DNA from: Brienomyrus brachyistius
Taxonomy: Eukaryota; Chordata; Actinopteri; Osteoglossiformes; Mormyridae
NCBI RefSeq assembly: GCF_023856365.1
Contig: NC_064554.1
Location: 12,186,801-12,250,800, forward strand
Length of the DNA: 64,000 nucleotides
Direction of reading: 5' to 3'
The position numbers and the translations under genes were made by a program. This document shows positions 34,225 through 47,000 of the stretch, one piece after another. The first letter of the stretch is position 1; each line of letters opens with the position of its first letter. The notes beneath the pieces are model-generated. The model ran no database searches. It was given only the letters and a program-made list of their open reading frames with translations, and was not told where the DNA came from.

Positions 34225-37200
34225 TTTGCGCCATAATGCTTGAATCATTACAATATGGCTTAAAATATTTGAGAGCGTCATTAAGCCAGCACTCCAGCGC
34301 AACCACAAATTGCAGGGTTCGCTGGCAGAGTGGGATTTCACTGAAAGGGGACAAATATTCGTTACAATCCCCACTGAGCGCCGTCACTCCGTCACGCAGA
34401 GTGATCGGCCAAATCCCTCACAGATGGGGACAAGGACGCGCCTAACTCACAGGCATACAGCACCAGGGCCGTCCAGTAACCCCGACAAACATCTATCAGA
34501 GAAGATTTCACAGCGAGCCTCGAAAGGAAAGTCTTACGCTGCTGCTGACACAGAATGACCTCGTTACACCTCAGTCAGAACACAGTGAAGGGCAGACAAA
34601 CCGTCACATGGTACGACCACAATGAAACGCTCTGGGGACAGCCAAAAACCTTCACAGAGGGCCACCTGGTCTTACAAAGCAGCATATGGCCACAGCAGCA
34701 AGGATCACCCTGAAACGTATTTCAACCCCGACTACCAAAGGAAAACCTCAACGAAAACGAGATAGCAGTGTCCCCACCGGGAAGAGGATGGACACCACAT
34801 GACACTAGCCAAGCAGTCAGCTGACCTCTGGCCAATAAAAGAAGGGGGGGGGCGGGGAGTCAGGTAGAACAGGGGCCGTGTATGTGGGCCAATTTGTGAA
34901 ACAAAGCATAGAGAGACGAAAAGGACTGAATCCATAAATGTCACAGGAAAAATGGAAGAAATGTGACAGAGAGGGAGGCAGACAAACGCAGGGGGAAAGA
35001 GAGAGGAGAGATGGGGACAGGAAGGCGAGGCGCGAGGCAGTAGAGAGAAGGCTTTGGACCTCCTCTGATGGGAAGCACTTTGACTGGAGACGAGGACCAG
35101 AGGCAGAGCTCGGCTGGAAAGACACCTGGCTCCATCCCCAACCCCCGGCGCCCATTGGCACGCATTCACCCGCTGTGATCCTCACACAAAGTATTCCGGG
35201 CACACGGAAGAAGCTAAGAATTTCGGCCGTGCGAATAAATGATAATCTGAAGCAGCTGTGGGTCCGGTTGAGCCCAGGCAGAGGCAGCATGGGCCCGACA
35301 GTGCTGGGGTTAGGGGTAGCAGCTAGTCGGCGATGAGGGCCCTTCCGAACGAGCCGGATTACGGCCGGCTGCACGCCACATCCTTCCAGCGAGGCCCCAG
35401 CACTCCTTCTCTTCATTCTGTCTTCCTATTGGTCTGAACCTCACTGGCATAGCTTTCCCCTGACCTTTCACCCCAGCTCCCTCATGTTCCGGTGCAGAAG
35501 GAGGTTAGTAAGCACAGAGACCCCCCCCCCCCCCCGGAGAAGAACATCGGCAAGTTATGTGCGCTGGGTTTGTGGGAGGCAGTAACAGAAGGAGAGAGAG
35601 TGAAGGGCGTGAAACCAGCTAGAAATTCTTTTAAAGTGTGCACTCCCCCCCCCCCCCACCAAGATCCCTCCCCAACCTGGGGAGACAGCGCTGCTCACCA
35701 GATGTACCGCGGAGGATTACAAAAGGTGACAGCGGTACAGCAGAAAGCGTGGGTCGCCATGTGCAGGTGGCACGGCCACTTGTGTAACAGCGCAGGCGTG
35801 AGCGAGTCGCTCCTGGGGGGCCGCAGCCGTCGCTGCTAGTCGCGCTTTAGCCTTAAGATAAATGCTCGGATTTGGCTCCGCCGAGGGAGGCCTACCCATA
35901 AGCCTCTGCGGCCCGGCAAGCGATGGCCCAGCTACAGCCTAAAGCATTAAAAATGACACACGAATACCCATGCGGGCACGCCTGTCCTTGCGAGGGCTTT
36001 CCTCTGCCTCTGATTTAATGCAAAAACAATCGTAACAACACAGATACGTCTGATAAGTGATGGAAATTAAAGGACAACTGATGTTTGATACTTTCAGACC
36101 AGCAGTACGACCCTTGCACGTGCACTTACGTACGCGCCTGTAGTCCATCATCCCTTAGAGAGATTTCAGTTACGATCTCACGCATTAAATGCACGTCTGG
36201 TCACTCTCAGACAACTGAACCATCACCGTGATATTTTACAGACCACTTGCTGCCAGCTACCTCAGACATCCAGCAGTACAAATGGATGTACTGGGAACTG
36301 TGTGTTGTGCCATCCTGAAGTCAGTAATCCGCTGGTACAGACAGAGGATAAAACCGAATTATGTGTAATGCTGAGGTGTAATGAAAACACAGGAGAACAA
36401 TGGTACGTCTTGCTTCATAGTCTAGGGGCTGTGCTTCTGCTGTCAGGCGGTTAGTCCATTGTGACCTATGGAAACTAACAGACAGCTAGAACAGCCCTCT
36501 TGGGAAATGAAGTTTAGAGTTGACTTCCTGTCTGCCAGGCACGCTGTGGGAGAGGGAGTTCCGAGCCGGCTTCCTGTATGGAAGTCACGATGGAGATCTG
36601 CAGCTCCAACAAAGCAGGAAATGAGGTGACAATGAACTGGAGTGCAGACCTATCAGCGGGGCAGACTATCACCCTTTTGCCTGGTGGACGGTCGATTCTT
36701 CTGCATTAAGGGCGTATTTGCAATTTCAGATTTCAATGGTTAAGTGCAACCACCAGCTACAATTACAGTGACTTAATAACACACAGTGAGAACGTTACTC
36801 CAACATCTGTTGTTTCGCCCGGCCTCCTCCTCCCGTCAGTTGGACCTTCACTCACTGCAGTCTAGCTCAGATTCCTGGATTCTCGTCTGCCTGGTCCAGC
36901 AATCGGCTCTCATTTTCTCCACCTTTTTTTTTAGCCAAAAACAATCTAAATTAAAGAATGTTGCCTTTGGTCCTTCTCAGAGATCAGTTCTGAATGCAAG
37001 CACGGCTGCACATTTCCTGTGCTGTGTGTTTTTCAGGGTGTTGGTTGGTGTGTTGCACATTCGTTGCATCATGCTCGCTCTGGCTAAGGGAAGGAAAAGA
37101 CTCCAGTTTGGGCTCCCTCCACCTCCGAGAACAGGGACACCACCTCCCAGTTCAACATGGTGGGTCTGACTGGGCTGAACTCTTTCCAGACACAATATCA

Positions 37201-38880
37201 CCCCCCCCCCCCCCCAGATACACACACATCATGTACCCACCCCTACTACACTAAGCCTTCTAAACATTTCTCAACTTCACAAATCCTTCCAGGAAACCAT
37301 TTCAATATTCACCCCTAAATTCCAAAGCCAAAGTTCTGATGGCTTGATCTGCTTCCCATTAGCTGCTGTGCTGGTGCTGTGTGGGTTAAACGCGCAGTGA
37401 CGGACAGCTCGCGCTAAATCCCACCCACGGTGGCTTTCAAAGGCTCGCTTCTCCCACAGCTACTGCCAAGGTCGTCGTGGGACGTCCAACCGGAAGCGAT
37501 TGCTACCCTCCTTGTTCTCACGCCCACGTTGTCGCTCTCGGACGCGAGGTGGGTCAAAAGAAAATAAACCTTCGCCATCCCCCACAGGAGAGAGTCACAT
37601 CTGATGCAAATACGTCAGTGATGCCTTGTAAACACACTTCCTTTCAGCGTCCTGGTCACTTTTACTCCCTGACCTTATGGTTGTGCTCAGTATTCCAGAT
37701 GCCCTATTCCTAAAGGGTCACCTGGCTCGGGCACTTTTCGGGGCATTCTGGAAGGAACACGCTGATTCCTTATGGCTGATGCAGAGCACCAGCTAGCGAT
37801 TAACTCCTTCTCTATCCACTAGGCTCCTCTCCTCTGATGATGTGTAGCACCTGGCGAAAGCCCTTGTGCTTCGTTGTAATCTGTGCGGTAATACGGAGCC
37901 GCGGTGATCACTGCGCACCGCCAGACCGTCTCAGCGCACGGCATTCGGAACCCGCGGCACGGCGGCACGGTAACGTCAGTCACCAAGACACGCGAAAGCT
38001 GCTGCCTTTCCCACCTATGCCGGTCACGATGTCAAACAGGGTGATTCTTCCGCAGCTGGGGAAATCATCTAAGTCGATGATGGGGAAATGTTACTGGACG
38101 TTTTAAGTCATTCATTTATGACATCATAATGACCTAAATGATCACAGCTGACCTCGAGCAACCTGAACTGGACTAAACAAGGATCCAGAAATCTGAGGTC
38201 TGAAAAACAGCAGAACTGTCAAAGTGCTGGTCACAGGGGCAGGTCACAGAGGGGTGGGGGGGGGGCGTCTCTGAGCGTCTCACCGGAAGCCCAGTCTCTA
38301 TCCCTTTTCTCCTGAATGCTGAAGATATCTTCCAAAAGGCAGGGGGCCAGATGCCCTCATCACACATGGGTGGCAGTGAAGTGTTACGTAACATGAGAAA
38401 AGACCCCAAGTAAAACTCCCTGATGTATATAATGCAATCATATATTTTTTCCGGGCAATACTAGGCATGATTCTGCGGGTTCCTGCAACAGGGATTCGAT
38501 TATATTCCCGCTGAATTTAGGATTCGCTCCTGATCCGCTGTAATTGCTGCTTTAGGCTCGTCAGCTTCGGAGTCCCTTTTCCACAGGACCACCCGATTTA
38601 CTAGCCGCATCTTGTTTTATTTTGGTTTTGCGTTAACCAAACTTCATCATTTTTAAGTAGCTTACGTACTGTGGAAAACTGATTCCTGTGCGTTAACAGG
38701 CTGTTCTAATACCGGCAAAAGAAATGTTTCATTAAATTAAATAAACAGAAGTGCTACAACGTGTCCAATTTATAACAAGCTTAGTAATGTCTACTACGTA
38801 CTCATTGTTGAAAAAAATCAAGAAAGTGAGATGACAGTCCTACTAATGACCCATAACGCCATTTCAAAGCACAATTAGGA
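34225..38880. other. Intergenic DNA
   Basis: No gene or RNA recognised. 34230-34340 (CATAATGCTTGAATCATTAC; TAAGCCAGCACTCCAGCGCA) is non-repetitive and could be a conserved element. Homopolymer C runs at 35520, 35647 and 37200. Confidence 0.4.
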
Positions 38881-38899
38881 CGGTGGGGCAGCTGTACCA

Positions 38900-39075
38900 G
38901 CGTCAGAACCACCCGCATGCCCGGGCCACGCCGGAAAGTCGGGATCGAGACGCCGGGTGACTCTCGGAGCGCCGTGTCCCGCAGACGGCGGCCGGCGGCG
39001 CACGTACGCCCAGGTCACAGCCGCGGGACTCGCTCAGTCAGCCGGCGCACGGCCAGCGGGGACGCGCATTTCGGG
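38900..39075. promoter_or_regulatory. Short CpG-dense island
   Basis: CpG-rich stretch (CGCCGG, GGCGGCCGGCGGCGC) in AT-rich surroundings between glis2 and tfap4. It is a candidate upstream promoter of glis2 (minus strand) or a distal tfap4 promoter; no matching splice donor could be chosen. Confidence 0.4.
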
Positions 39076-39218
39076 ACTCCAGTAAATGAGGTCAGTCGAT
39101 CATATGCGAAACCAAAATAATCTCACATTTACGTATGAGTCGGGCGTGGACATATTTAAATAAACTATGGAAAGTACGGTGCGCATATAGGCACATGCAT
39201 ACATATAGATCTGACACA

Positions 39219-39251
39219 CATATATACATACATACATACATACATACATAC
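39219..39251. repeat. (CATA)n microsatellite
   Basis: About eight CATA tetramers. Confidence 0.9.
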
Positions 39252-39759
39252 ACCCTTTACGCTTGTGTGTCACAGTAAATAATATTACGACGAATACGGA
39301 GACGAAATTACCTTTAAAAGCCAACGAACGACTTTTTTATACTTCTTTTTCCTTTTTGGGGAAGTTTCGTTCAGCCCGCCTGAAATTTCCACTTGTCCTG
39401 GTGGAGACGCTCCTGCTTTTTATCGCGGTTTTCGGACGTCCGCTACAGTCAGAGAAACGGCGTAGATACCGATGGCTTCAATTAGGTGCTGATTGAGGCA
39501 GGCGATCGCCCGGCCATTGTCACCAGAAAATCTAATGTAGCACTTACAAAATAAACGGAGTATGAAAGGAATAGTAGAGTAAAGCGGTGCGGCGCTTTCT
39601 CCAGTCGAAGAACAAGAATTAAATTAATTGTTGTCAGTTTCCAGAGAATGAGACGGTTCTCCTGCCTCCAGAAACCCGTTCGAGGTGCACGGTGACTGTA
39701 GTTCTGACACAGTTACTGATTTGCAATAGGAAAATCACCGGTAGTTATACTGTGAGAGT

Positions 39760-40225
39760 TACTCGGGAATTTCGGCTGTGGCTCACGGCGCATCGCTCGT
39801 TTGCGACGCTCGTCAAGTGGCTTTTGCGGAAGGTGGGCGCCTTGGCAGAGTGAGGGGTGTGCTGAGCGACACGGAGCGCGGAGGTGCCGAAGGGAGACCC
39901 CCTCTCCCGTCCTTGTCCTCGTATCGTGATGCAAACCCGTTCCGATGCCGTTGTCCTCCTTGGCCTGTCTGCCTCTCGCACTCCGTCGTTTCTTTCTCCT
40001 CCGCCGTCAGGAGACGCGAATGGTACGGTGGTCTCCCCGCGGCCGCCCGATCGCAGACAGCAGCCGGAGCCGAGCCAGCCCGTGTCTCCCTCCGTCTCCC
40101 CGCACGCAGCGGACTGGCCCCTGCTCTGCCAGCTCAGCGCATGCCTGCCGCTCCGCCCCTCCGCCGTGGGCAGGGCTCTGCTCTCCGGAGGTCTCCCCAC
40201 CCTTCTCCATACCGTCCTCCGCACA
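39760..40225. promoter_or_regulatory. CpG island
   Basis: The largest CpG-dense block of the intergenic region, with dense CCGCC/GCGG motifs and open frames on both strands that resemble no protein. It suits the 5' end of glis2, whose non-coding first exon must lie to the right of 20893. Confidence 0.45.
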
Positions 40226-40259
40226 CCGATTACGCCCTCATTGCGAGACCCCCTTTAGT

Positions 40260-43190
40260 TATTACCATAACATAAACAGCCCAGGTCTCCTATGTACTCT
40301 TTCGCTATCTTTGCTATTTTTAATTGTATGTTTTTCTCTGGCAAACAGGATCCTTAAATTGGGCTACTAAACAGTAGTGAAAAGGAAAGTGTTTACTTTT
40401 TCCTCGCCTGATATTTCTGTCACAGAACTTTAACCCTTTCTGTGTGGTGTATCTTTTATGTGTATTTGATCTTTTATCAGAAAACACGTCACCAGTTTCA
40501 ATGTGTGTTACTAAGCTACTTTATGGCCAGGTGAGCCTATAGCAATATATACAGGTTAGCTACTTGTCAATGAGAAGAGCATTAAACGCACAGACAAATT
40601 AAAAGGGGGGTATTTTATAGATTTATGGGTGGATTGTCATTGTTTGACGTCTCACATTTCTTTATTAATGTGCAAGTAATCTTTGCATTTGCGTTTCGCT
40701 TGAGTCTAACTCTTTAGACTGCCTTTAGATTTCTCTTCATTAATAAAAATCTTAGACAAACGTATTTCCAATAACTTGTTAAGTGTTAAACAAGCTTAGC
40801 CTAATGAACGTGCCGATGCCTGGAAATGCTTATTTCTTACTGCCCCTATGCAGCTGTCGATCGGAGCTCGAGCCCTCTCACTGGCCAGTAGGCTATGAAC
40901 ATTTAAATATTAAGTGATTGTAATATTTAAGTAACATTTAAATAGTAACGCTTCCATTTCCGGGAGACGCACTTGTTGCATTACGGCTGCGGTGTTGGGG
41001 GTCCCGAACCTCTAATATACTGATCAGAATGACTGCTTAGAGGGTGGATGGATTCCGCTACAGGTCCATCGGGCATTTGTATTACTATCGGAGGTTTAAA
41101 CCGATACATCACGCATGTAATGTAATCATCACAGTTTGTGTGGTTCAGTGCAATGCGGATTGATGGATTTTAGTGAGAGAAATGAGCGATCTATACTCTG
41201 CATAATCCTAGGGCAGATACTACCCAGACCTAAATCACACATCTACACCCTTTGGCTTTATATTTTGTGGCATTTAAATTGTCCAGCGAAATGAAAAACA
41301 TTAACGCTCATGAATGCGCGTAGCAACGCCGTTTGGCCACCAGATGGCATAATAGCGACAACACTAGTCTCACGCCGTATTAGTATGGATTGAGGTTTAT
41401 GAGGGGAAGGTGATTTTTATCTTTGTTTTGCTTTCATTGCACACATTAATCATGAATGCATCAATAGTTACAATACAATCGTCAATGATGGTTTAGGGCA
41501 CAGATTTGTGTCAGAAAGTTACCGCTAGTCTGTTACTGTAAACACTGCTACAATGCGGAGAGATCGAACTCATTTTGCACAACGACGATAGCTGAGGTGA
41601 ATAGTTTAATGAATCAGACCCTGACATATTGCAGTAAAAGTTGACGGGGAAGAATGGTTTGTGCACAAAATATTTCATGGATTTCTTATACAGAGGGAGA
41701 TGTCAGAACAATAACACAGTCAGTAACACCCTTTCTGTCCATCGCGCCCACATCATGATGCTGTAAAGCACTGCAGGTGTCTTACACGGGGTCTCTGAAC
41801 TCCCCAGCGCTCTCTGCTGCAAGGAGACCCTCAGCTGGTGAATGTCTCGGAAACACCGTGCTGGTGTCCGGTGGCCAGAATGGCAGGGGTGGGAGTGACA
41901 GTACTTTATCTTGGGAGAAGCCAGCAGCGGAAAAGGCCAAATGCAAGAAAGTGCATTATGTCGCTGAGCCAGAGATTGAGAACGGTCAAGTACCAGACAC
42001 ACACGCAGAGGCCAATATGTGGGTTGGAGATGATGAGGCCCTCAGAGCAGAACAGCAAATAACATAATGGGAGTTGTGAAAAGAAGCAAACATGCGTTCT
42101 ACACAAACAAATAATCCAATGCGAAATAGACGAACCCACGTGTTTTACACACCAGAAGGACAAGCTCCCCGCGAGAGTTACGTCAAAGTCATAGCGGGGT
42201 TCATAAGTGTTCGGTGAACCCAGATATACGCGCCCAAAAGCCGAGGCCGTTGTTTGGGGAATGGCCGTTTCAACGAAGCAAAGATCAACCTGAAGACGGC
42301 GAGAGGAGCCGTGACGAAGTTAAGATTTCAGGGGACAGAGAGCGTGAGCGTGAAGCTCAGATGATCATAGCGCCCCCTCTGGTGTCATTGCTCCTCTGCG
42401 AGTGGCGGCTGCAGACGGCCGCGTTTATTGATTTGAGGTGCTGGGACTGAGCAGGTCACTCAGTCATTATCTAACGCTATTTTAGGTGGATGTACTTAAT
42501 GCATGTAAATTGATTTCGTTATATTGCTGTGAGTAACGCACTCTTTTACTTTTACCGGTAGAAGTTTTATCAAAGTATTGTAAGTATTACGAAGGAGGGA
42601 AGATTGGGCATCGCCCATAAGAAGCCTCCATGCTATCTTCGTAGCAGCACGTCGAGAGCAGCCTCCAACCCCCCTCCGATACCGGTTTTGGAACTCCCCA
42701 AACGCTCACATCCCGTGTCTTCAGATGACGGGAAACTTTATCGTTTGACACGAATATATTCTAAAATACCACAGACGTAATAAAACTGGGATTTACTATA
42801 AATTTATATTTGGATGTGTCCGAGATTTGTGGGCTGTTTTTACAGACGAACAATTCCACATGCAGAAAGTATGGCACACATAACATCTGCAATGTTATTA
42901 AATTATGAGAAATTTCCTGCTATTTCGTTTCTTAGAAATGTAAGGAAATAGGCAGTGTGCTGTTATAGTTCTGAAAACACGGTCAAGGAATGTTCGATTT
43001 CGTTGTTTTTATGTTCGCAGATTACGATCGTATTGCGCACATTGCTTTCGCTTTCCGGGTGCATGTTCACTGCTACCATTTTGTTTCTGTTTATCTAGTA
43101 CGCGCTCCGTTCGTTCCAGCAAGGCATCAGTGGCGATTAGGTAACTCGGTCTTTTTCTCCTCCTACTTCCATATTCCCAAAATGGTGCAC
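40260..43190. other. Intergenic DNA upstream of tfap4
   Basis: Mostly AT-rich unique sequence; nothing recognised except a CTCF-like CCACCAGATGGCAT at 41337-41350. Confidence 0.45.
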
Positions 43191-43195
43191 AAGTT

Positions 43196-43828
43196 CAGCT
43201 GTTTCAATGTCAGCCTCTCTCCGTGTCCCCCTCCCCCCTCGCCACCTCCCCGATGCGTTGCTGTTTTTGAAACCCCTGCCAACTCGTCAGCTGATCCCGC
43301 TGCTTCACTTTATAGTGGCGACTGTAGATCAGAGCTCGCGCCCTTGCACGGGCTTGCACCACGCTACCATTCACATTTCTGCTCACTGGTGTAAAAAAAG
43401 GAAATGAAACAGTCGACAGTATATAGAAAACAAGCGTGCTGCCTTCCTGAACAACTAGCATTCATAGCTATTTAGTAACATATGATTGAGATTAACGCAA
43501 GGCTGTGTATTGCGTTGCTGTAATGACTTCTGTTACGTTGCAGTTTCAATTTTATTACTGCTCGCTATGGTCTGTAAATCTTGTAATAGAAGGTTGGATT
43601 TAAGCAGCCCTTTGTTTACATGCAATTCCTCATTCTGCGGAAGGAGGCTTTTTCATAGTGAGCTGCGTGATACCGACCAGCTGTTTCCCGCCTTGAAAGA
43701 CATCCGATCAGCTGCAAATACACACATACGCGTACATGCGGAAAGGGAGAGAGAGGAGAGAGAGATCGAGCGGGAGGGAGGGAGACAGAGAGCGCCACAC
43801 ACACACACCGAGGAAACCCCATCAGCTG
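43196..43828. promoter_or_regulatory. Cluster of five CAGCTG boxes upstream of tfap4
   Basis: CAGCTG occurs at 43196-43201, 43288-43293, 43678-43683, 43709-43714 and 43823-43828. This palindrome is the known binding site of AP-4, the product of the gene that starts at 44018. The sites lie 190-820 bp upstream of the ATG, in the probable promoter or 5' UTR. Confidence 0.55.
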
Positions 43829-44017
43829 GGAGTAGAGTAACATTACAACTCCGTGGACTTCATACATATGCAGAGACAAGCAAAATTATAATATTTTTTA
43901 TAAGTGAAAACATTCACTGTCTATACGCGGGCGTTTCCACGCGACTGAAACGCAACTAAATAAATATAAAAAAAATTAGAAAGGAGGAATCGAGGACACA
44001 AAACTGGAGAAAAAAGC

Positions 44018-47000
44018 ATGGAGTATTTCATGGTGCCAGCTCCGAAGGTGCCCTCATTGCAACATTTCAGAAAATCAGAAAAAGAGGTGATCGGGGGTCT
44101 CTGTAGGTGTGTATGCGCCGACTAATTGCATATTTCACAAATGGGTGTTTTTTCTTTAATGAACTGTTAAACGTTTGGTGTCTGCAACGCGAAAGCGGTG
44201 AGACAACATGCTTGATTTCATTTGTATGTTATTGTGTACACGAACGATACCCCAAGAGCGGGACAGTTATTGCCTTGATTAAGATTGATTTATTTGTACA
44301 AATAATACAATGGGCCCTATGTAGCAAATACGGGGGTGTATCATGTTATTGTTACTTAGTCAATTTTTTTGTGAAATCGATACATTTTGTGTCCAGCAAA
44401 CATAAACCACGTGGTTTAAGGCACTCCACGCTGCTGTTCTGTTAGAAGACTAGTCGGAGGCGGCTGTTGTTTTTCTTTATATAAACAATTATAGATTGTT
44501 TTAAAATAATTTTCCGTTAGTGATTAGATCACATTCTTCCTTTGAAATGATGGGGTGTTGCAGCAGAGCGACATGTAGCCTGTGTGGTCTGCTACGTTAG
44601 TTACGCGCTGTGAGCGGGGTGAAGTTATTGTGGGCAGTGCGGCCATGCTTGTGGCGTGTGCTGAAGTAGTAAACGATCTGGCGTCGTCTTCCTCCTTATG
44701 CCACGGTCGCGTTTCCCCCTCGAATCAAATGCGTGCTAAGGGGGAAATCTGATCGAAACCGAACCTCTTTTAAAACCCAGGCTAACATGGACGTCGAAGG
44801 TCACGTTTCAGCACTTTGCACGCCGAATTGCGCTGCGTCTATTATGTCCGTAGCTCTGCCATGCTGCCGCATGGACAGGCGTAGAGGAAGCGAAGTCGCA
44901 TTGTTTTAATGGCGGAGCGCTCGGCTGGGGCATTTCACTAGATCGTCTCTAAGAAGCTGTCGAGTAAACGACCACATTCTGAAATGAGGATTGGCAGTAA
45001 AAAATGCTCTTTGCCGACGAATGGAGATATATTAAGTTGTCTTTTTCAGAAAAGGGGGTGTGTATAAATGACCAGGCCTGTCTAAGCGTCCGCAACCCTT
45101 GCTAGACAGGGAGGCGGAGGGGAGGGCGGGGTGGGAGGCCCACAGGCAGCGAGCATTCTGGGAAATGTGGTTCTTTCAACGGACCGACCAGGCTGCGCTG
45201 CTGGGCTGTGCTTCGCTTTCACTATCGGGCAGAAAATGCTTGAACAGCTCGGTCACTGTGCAGGAGGAGCGTGTATAGTCCCTGCCGATCATGTGGATGT
45301 ACGTGCGTGCTCTTTAACGGCGGAAAAATAACTTAATACTCTGGCAACAGTTTGGGGTTGTAGCTTTCGTTGGATTTCTTGAAGCGTGAATACTTTCTGC
45401 AGTGACAGGTATAAAGTGCTCATTTAAAGTTTGTACTTTGCTTTGGTATCCAAACCGAAACAGACTAACATACTGGTGACTAGAAATAATGTTGGTGAAA
45501 TAATGTTTATTTGAAAGGATGCAGGATGAGATGGTGTGAATTCTGAACTCTCAGATCTTATCCTTTCCATGTTTGTGGGTCTTTAAAGGCAATCCAGACT
45601 TTCTTCTTGCATTTATCCCTGAATTCCGGTAGAGTTAATGTTAAAATTATGATTGAAAGACAATGGAATGGTTTGCCTTGCTTGCTGTTTGCCTGCTAGC
45701 CGAACTGGTCCGCTGCTGATTTCCAGCCAAATCTGTTTTGTTAGTTATTAATGCAGACCAGTGTGACTGGCCTGTCAGTGCTCTGAAGGGAGCAGAAGAG
45801 ATTGCATGTGGTCATCGTACCTGCGCCAGGCTAGTCCTTGTGGCACAACGGTAGCGCGTCTGACTCCAGATCAGAAGGTTTCGTGTTCAAATCACGTCAG
45901 GCTCATTGGTGCAGGGGTATGATCCTTGTCAGTGGTCCTGGGTTTGAATCCCAAGCAGTCCCATTCCCAATGCAATTTAAAAAGTAAACATTTGAGGGGG
46001 GCAGCGTGTGGCTCAGTGGGCTAAGCCTGTGTGCCTGTAATCAAAAGGTTGCTGGTTCAAACCCAGCCTCAGCACGTCTGCGGGTCCTTGAGCAAGGCCC
46101 TTAACCCCTGCTCCAGAAGGTTTCTGGTTTGAATCCAGCTAGTCAGCCGCTTTTAGGGTTCATAGTCAGTCATGCATCACCAACACAACTTAAGAGTCGA
46201 ATGCGATGTTTAGCTAAGGAGTACGGCTGCAGTTTCTCCCTGTTGTGTCCTCTGGCAGCGATCCTGTGTTGCTGGTTTTTGCGACGTTCTCTCAGTTGAC
46301 TCTGAACTTTTGGAGGCACTAAGGTCCAACACGAGAGACTTTTCGTAAAGGCGACACCAGCATGTGTCTGTGTGCCCCGCCTGAGCTCACTGGGCGAGTC
46401 GTATTCGTCAGCTGCGGTACTACAGACTTCAGGGTCTCTTTCCCCCGATGTGCGAGTTTCCTCTCGATATTCAGCTTCGTCCCGTGCTTGAGTGTGGCCT
46501 CCGATGGACGGTAGTCTGTACTGGACGAGCAGTGGGAGGCGCGTTAATGTTGGGGATGCGTTAACGGAATATTAGCTGATATCACCAAAACGCAAAGCAA
46601 AAGTTCCAGCAATTTGAACACGCCTGTGCATATTATCAGCAGTAAAGGCATCGGTTTGGGAAACCCTGAAAGTCAATATAACTGACCTTTCCTATTTCAT
46701 GTGATTTGGGATTCATTGCTTTCCTCAGGTAATGGAAATTAGTTCTTCACCTTTTTTAAAGTTCCTATCTTACTCCTCCTGCCCCATCCTCTCCCCCCCC
46801 CCCCCCCCCCGATGGGGGCGTGCCAAAGCACTATGGCCTGATGTCCTGGGCAGCGGCTGACCTCTTTTACTCATTTCTTTACCACGCTTTCACCATGCAG
46901 GTCCAGCATCCAGGGCCTCGTAGCCTGGGCTGGCATTAATTTCATTCTCCTTCGGTTTTGTTATTAATGTAACAATCATTCACAAATAATTTAGTTTCCC

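Noticed and set aside
39745..40275. Open frames of 124-165 residues on both strands
   Set aside because: High CpG content removes stop codons; Arg/Pro/Ser-rich composition in all frames indicates a CpG island rather than a gene.
43486..43959. 157-residue frame upstream of the tfap4 start
   Set aside because: Low-complexity Glu/Arg-rich middle part, no similarity recognised and no splice evidence; at most an upstream open frame.
45834..45905. Functional tRNA-Trp gene
   Set aside because: Two mismatches in the acceptor stem and one in the T stem, plus fusion to a second tRNA-like unit.
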